Positions 7,878 to 10,219 of a stretch of 10,219 nucleotides of DNA are shown one piece after another. The position numbers and the translations under genes were made by a program. Under the pieces are notes generated by a model. That model saw only the letters and a list, made by a program, of their open reading frames with translations, searched no databases and was not told the DNA's origin. This DNA comes from Thalassiosira profunda (Eukaryota; Bacillariophyta; Thalassiosirophyceae; Thalassiosirales; Thalassiosiraceae). Location: assembly GCA_036939355.1 (NCBI GenBank), contig JALLAP010001001.1, positions 1-10,219 on the forward strand. Direction: 5' to 3'. How positions within the stretch are numbered: the first letter of the stretch is position 1; the number at the start of each line of letters is the position of its first letter.

Positions 7878-9292
7878 ATATGACGGATTGCTTGCCGGAA
7901 AAGTTCCGCCTTGGCAATGGAGGCCGGGTCGAAAATGCTTTCCGGCACCAACACTTGTCTGGTGGCGAACGGCGCAAAACGCCTGCACGTCGTTGCGAGA
8001 CGAAGAAGCTCCCGTGCTTCCAGGTGGGGGACGATTTCGCTCATCAGGACGTCTCCGGGCATTCGGTCCAATTTGGCACCCACTCCATAGATACCATCCT
8101 CCTTCCGGAGCTTTGAACAGAGTGCGCGCTCCATCGCCTCCCTCTTCTTTGCTCTCTCAATTGCCAGCAGCTCATCTGCCAGCAGATCCTGCTGCAACTG
8201 GAGGGGGTCGCGATCGTCGTCGTATTGTTGTTCTTCCTCCATGAGGCGCCGCACTTGCTCGAGACAAGGCGAAGCCCATTGTTGATGCAGCAGCTCATCT
8301 GCCAGCAGATCCTGCTGCAACTGGAGGGGGTCGCGTGCGTCGTCGTTTTGCTGTTCCTCCTCCATGAGGCGCCGCTGCTCGGGATATTGCTGCTCCAAAA
8401 ATTGGACTTGTTGCTGTGTGATCAAGCTGCAAAGACTTTGCTGCAACTGCTGGGGAAGCTGCAAGTGTTGCTGCAATTGTTGCAATTGCTGCATCGTGGC
8501 GCGGCCACCCCGGCCGATGCTGGCGTCGCTCGGCGCCATGCAATTTGTGCGCCTCTTCTTGGCGTCGCTCGGCGCGTTGCAAATGTCCTCCTGCTCCTGT
8601 GTGCTCACGCTCTCGCGATCCTCTTTCTCTCTCGCTGCCCGCTTCGCTGGCGCCGCAGCTCCGCGCCGCAGCTCCTCGGCACGCTCGAAGGCTGCCTGCT
8701 TCGCCTTATTATCATACGACAAGAGGGCTCCCCGGATCTTTTGTCGGATGCACCCGCGGGCAGCGACTTCATGGAGCTGCTGGGCGTAGGCGTGGTATCC
8801 GATGTCCCCCCATGCCCAGGGACCGTTGACGCCCATCGACGACAGGGAGAGGTACGGCGCGTGGCCCACCCCACCCATGCATGTATCCGTTGTGGCGGCC
8901 CTGAACACCCGGAAGACGATGAACGGACTTGCATTATCCAGAAAAATCTGCGCGAACGACTTCTCGCTCATCCTCTTCCCGTCGGACTGGGGCATGTCGC
9001 CCACCCGGAGTCCAGCTGCATCCGCTTTGCTCCCCTCGACGACCTCAGTAATCGTTGCGAGCCCCGTTTGCTCCTCACTGTCAAATCTCAACCCAAGTGG
9101 CCTCTGATTGGGAATGATGATTTTTGTAGCAATGGTGCGTTGTTGCAATGCAGACGGTGCACTGCAATTGGGGCGACCCTGCAGAGGTGTTGGGAGGGCG
9201 CCGATGGGCAATAGTGGTTGATTGGCGCCGTTGGGAGTGGGTCGCGCCTCGTCCTCGCCCGGGGGTACGACATCTTGAACGGGGGACGGCAT
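7844..9292 (-). CDS. PDZ domain, Gln-rich tract and F-box protein, probably frame-broken at its 3' end
   Basis: Read from the ATG at 9292 this encodes 482 residues. Residues 57-133 form a PDZ domain (PLGLRF binding-loop region, then GSKADAAGLRVGD, then FRVFRAA). Residues 134-240 are unassigned and basic or Ala-rich in part. KKRR at 245-248 is a possible nuclear signal. Residues 267-305 are Gln/Leu-rich. Residues 308-348 and 349-389 are a tandem 41-residue duplication. Residues 409-449 look like an F-box (MPGDVLMSEIVPHLEARELLRLATTCRRF), the Skp1-binding module of SCF ubiquitin ligases; a role as SCF adaptor is inference. The frame is open upstream to about 9600 but contains no ATG before 9292, so 9292 is the likely start unless an upstream exon exists. 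The annotated end at 7844 is probably artificial: sensible protein continues in another frame. PDZ plus F-box is not a standard pairing I know of. Confidence 0.7.
   Translation of the reverse strand: MPSPVQDVVPPGEDEARPTPNGANQPLLPIGALPTPLQGRPNCSAPSALQQRTIATKIIIPNQRPLGLRFDSEEQTGLATITEVVEGSKADAAGLRVGDMPQSDGKRMSEKSFAQIFLDNASPFIVFRVFRAATTDTCMGGVGHAPYLSLSSMGVNGPWAWGDIGYHAYAQQLHEVAARGCIRQKIRGALLSYDNKAKQAAFERAEELRRGAAAPAKRAAREKEDRESVSTQEQEDICNAPSDAKKRRTNCMAPSDASIGRGGRATMQQLQQLQQHLQLPQQLQQSLCSLITQQQVQFLEQQYPEQRRLMEEEQQNDDARDPLQLQQDLLADELLHQQWASPCLEQVRRLMEEEQQYDDDRDPLQLQQDLLADELLAIERAKKREAMERALCSKLRKEDGIYGVGAKLDRMPGDVLMSEIVPHLEARELLRLATTCRRFAPFATRQVLVPESIFDPASIAKAELFRQAIRHMAMPSTRHLFR
8165..8252 (-). 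repeat. Direct repeat copy 1 (123-bp period, coding)
   Basis: Copy of 88 bases, near-identical to 8288-8375, offset by exactly 123 bases (41 codons), so the frame is kept. It encodes RRLMEEEQQ...DPLQLQQDLLADELL in the PDZ/F-box protein. The high nucleotide identity suggests a fairly recent duplication. Confidence 0.9.
8288..8375 (-). repeat. Direct repeat copy 2 (123-bp period, coding)
   Basis: Partner of 8165-8252. The two copies differ mainly in the short stretch coding for Gln/Asp/Arg (NDDAR against YDDDR). The predicted peptide is charged and Leu/Gln-rich and could form a coiled coil. Confidence 0.9.
8378..8494 (-). repeat. Gln-rich low-complexity coding tract
   Basis: Irregular CAR/CTR codon tract encoding runs such as MQQLQQLQQHLQLPQQLQQS. 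On the plus strand the same bases read as Leu- or Cys-rich frames, which are artefacts. The tract is imperfect, not a pure microsatellite. Confidence 0.8.
8521..8575 (-). repeat. Short in-frame direct repeat, 39-bp period
   Basis: A 16-base sequence (TGGCGTCGCTCGGCGC on the plus strand) occurs at 8521-8536 and 8560-8575, 39 bases (13 codons) apart. It encodes the repeated peptide C-x-APSDA in the PDZ/F-box protein. Confidence 0.75.
9133..9230. repeat. Direct repeat copy A, inside the PDZ/F-box N-terminus
   Basis: This 98-base block is almost identical to 9298-9405, differing by an 11-base insertion and a 1-base deletion in the other copy plus few mismatches. In the gene's frame it encodes PLLPIGALPTPLQGRPNCSA just before the PDZ domain. 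Confidence 0.9.
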
Positions 9293-9297
9293 TGCAG

Positions 9298-9405
9298 TGG
9301 TGCGTTGTTGCAATGCGATGCAGACGACGACGGTGCACTGCAATTGGGGCGACCCTGCAGAGGTGTTGGGAGGGCGCCGATGGGCAATAGGGTTGATTGG
9401 CGCCG
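9298..9405. repeat. Direct repeat copy B, upstream of the ATG
   Basis: This 108-base partner of 9133-9230 lies 165-176 bases away, just upstream of the ATG at 9292. The net 10-base length difference puts the equivalent peptide (LPIGALPTPLQGRPNCSA) in a different frame from the downstream gene. The block therefore looks like a duplicated piece of coding sequence that is now 5' UTR or broken coding sequence. Confidence 0.9.
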
Positions 9406-10060
9406 CCGTGCCACCGTGTAGCCGCGCCCCTGCAGGGAAGTGGTGCGGGTAGGGGTGGTCGTTGGTCGGCGTCGTGAAGCGGTGCACGCGACGCGCCAAA
9501 AAAAGAGCCCCTGCTGCTCTGCTAGCTACCCCCGAGCGCGACGAGGCCTCTCGGCCTCACCCCCCGCCCAAGCACGCGCCATCCAGGCTCTCTGCCTCCC
9601 TACCCATCACCGCCATCCCGGGCATCTGCACGAGTAACTCAGGCGCCGGGGGGTCGCCCCCAGCTTTGCCGGGGGGTGGACGCCCCAAGGCAGTCTCACA
9701 TGATCACATTTGTGCACCTCATAGAGAAGAGGCCTCTGAGCGTGTCGCCACGAGGAAGGAGCGCCTCCTCCGAGTGTCGAAGGTGATATTGGGAAGGCGC
9801 GAGCGCGCGGGGGGAGAGGGTTGGCGATCGCCATGGCGTGGCTGTCGGAGGAGGGGAGTTGACGACCAAGTTGAGGTGCACCCTCGCGTTGGAGGGTGTA
9901 TGTACCTAGATAGTGCATGTGAAATAAAAAGAGGCGTGCACCACTCTACGTACGCATGTAAGTATGTACGTAATTGGGGAAGGGAGTAATCCTTCGCATT
10001 TTTAACTTCGCAGTTTTTACTTAACGACACGTTTCCCGATTTGTCCTGGACCGGTATCGC
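9406..10060. other. Non-coding region upstream of the PDZ/F-box gene
   Basis: No credible gene is seen. Open frames on both strands here begin at non-ATG codons or have no protein-like texture. The stretch holds GC-rich, purine/pyrimidine-skewed sequence at 9480-9700, a plus-strand AATAAA at about 9921-9926 that could be chance, and an alternating ACGTAC/GCATGT/GTACGT patch at 9948-9971 that can form a 7-bp stem. It should contain the promoter of the minus-strand gene starting at 9292. Confidence 0.5.
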
Positions 10061-10219
10061 TCACGTCTTCAGTAACTTTGCCAAGGAATTTTTCTTACTG
10101 ACACCTAGCTTTGACAACACGTTGCCCAAAAAAGGAGGGACAATTGTTATGGGCTCTGTATTAGGAACAACTTCGAACTGTTCTCCCTTCACACGAGTGC
10201 CGCTCCCGTTTTCACGATC
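10061..10219 (-). CDS. Possible 3' end of a gene cut by the window edge
   Basis: The minus strand is open from the window edge to a TGA at 10061-10063, giving 52 residues including GEQFEVVPNTEPITIVPPFLG and LSKLGVSKKNSLAKLLKT. The texture is protein-like, with mixed hydrophobic, charged and Pro residues and no low complexity. It contains no ATG, so if real it is the C-terminus of a gene that starts beyond the window. I do not recognise a family. A chance open frame of this length is quite possible. Confidence 0.35.
   Translation of the reverse strand, partial: DRENGSGTRVKGEQFEVVPNTEPITIVPPFLGNVLSKLGVSKKNSLAKLLKT

Noticed and set aside
7391..7954. Two introns of about 110 bases that could explain the frame changes (both starting GTTGGT)
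   Set aside because: Phases can be made to fit, but the 5' sites are poor and the would-be introns themselves read as sensible protein. Frame-shifting indels fit better; kept only as an alternative.
8225..9214. Long plus-strand open frame, very Leu-rich
   Set aside because: It is the antisense of the Gln-rich and duplicated part of the PDZ/F-box gene, starts at TTG, and its Leu-rich texture follows from reading CAG/CTG tracts on the other strand.
9293..9600. N-terminal extension of the PDZ/F-box frame from a TTG at 9499
   Set aside because: The frame is open, but no ATG lies between the stop near 9600 and 9292, and most of the extension reads through repeat copy B. A TTG start is not expected in a diatom nuclear gene.
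9462..9989. Plus-strand open frame and overlapping minus-strand frames at 9607-10030
   Set aside because: Non-ATG start or Pro/Arg/Ser-rich noise; no motif, and they overlap each other on both strands.
7183..10179. Shared 15-mer GAACAACTTCGAACT at 7183-7197 and 10165-10179
   Set aside because: Flanking sequences do not align convincingly, so there is no support for a dispersed repeat from this window alone.
1..10219. tRNA, rRNA, CRISPR arrays, insertion sequences, prophage or secretion-system genes
   Set aside because: Looked for on both strands and not seen; the gene content is ordinary eukaryotic nuclear.

Overview
The window looks like nuclear DNA of a diatom, most likely a centric species close to Thalassiosira. 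This is inferred from protein style, not from a database search. The clues are a BspA-type leucine-rich repeat (LRR_5) protein with the short C-terminal tail (ELAIWRA ... CGSD ... IIIPGV ... FL) that I associate with diatom LRR_5 families, a eukaryote-only GATOR2 subunit, and a PDZ/F-box protein. There is no bacterial operon structure. I see no Shine-Dalgarno sites, tRNA, rRNA, CRISPR array or recognisable transposon.

Layout from left to right. Positions 1-438 are non-coding and hold the 5' flank of the first gene. Positions 439-1734 (+) encode a 431-residue LRR_5 protein with a strict 23-residue repeat. A 185-base spacer follows. Positions 1920-6335 (-) encode a 1471-residue intronless homologue of WDR59, a subunit of the GATOR2 (yeast SEACAT) complex. 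It carries degenerate WD40 blades, long disordered insertions and a complete C-terminal zinc-binding module. The first two genes converge. Positions 6336-7248 are non-coding and contain the WDR59 upstream region plus two small palindromes. Positions 7249-9292 (-) hold a gene, or decaying gene, for a protein with a PDZ domain, a Gln-rich tract, a duplicated 41-residue segment and an F-box. After the F-box the coding signal jumps frame, and protein-like sequence continues in other frames as far as 7249. Just upstream of its first ATG lies a second, out-of-frame copy of part of its own N-terminal coding region. Positions 9406-10060 show no gene. The last 159 bases (10061-10219, -) may be the 3' end of another gene cut by the window edge.

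I see no functional link between the genes. WDR59 would act in amino-acid signalling to TORC1 at the vacuole or lysosome. The LRR_5 protein is probably a binding scaffold. The PDZ/F-box protein would be a candidate SCF ubiquitin-ligase adaptor if it is expressed intact. The most interesting items are the unusual PDZ + polyQ + F-box architecture with its frame breaks and self-duplications, and the strongly inflated WDR59.
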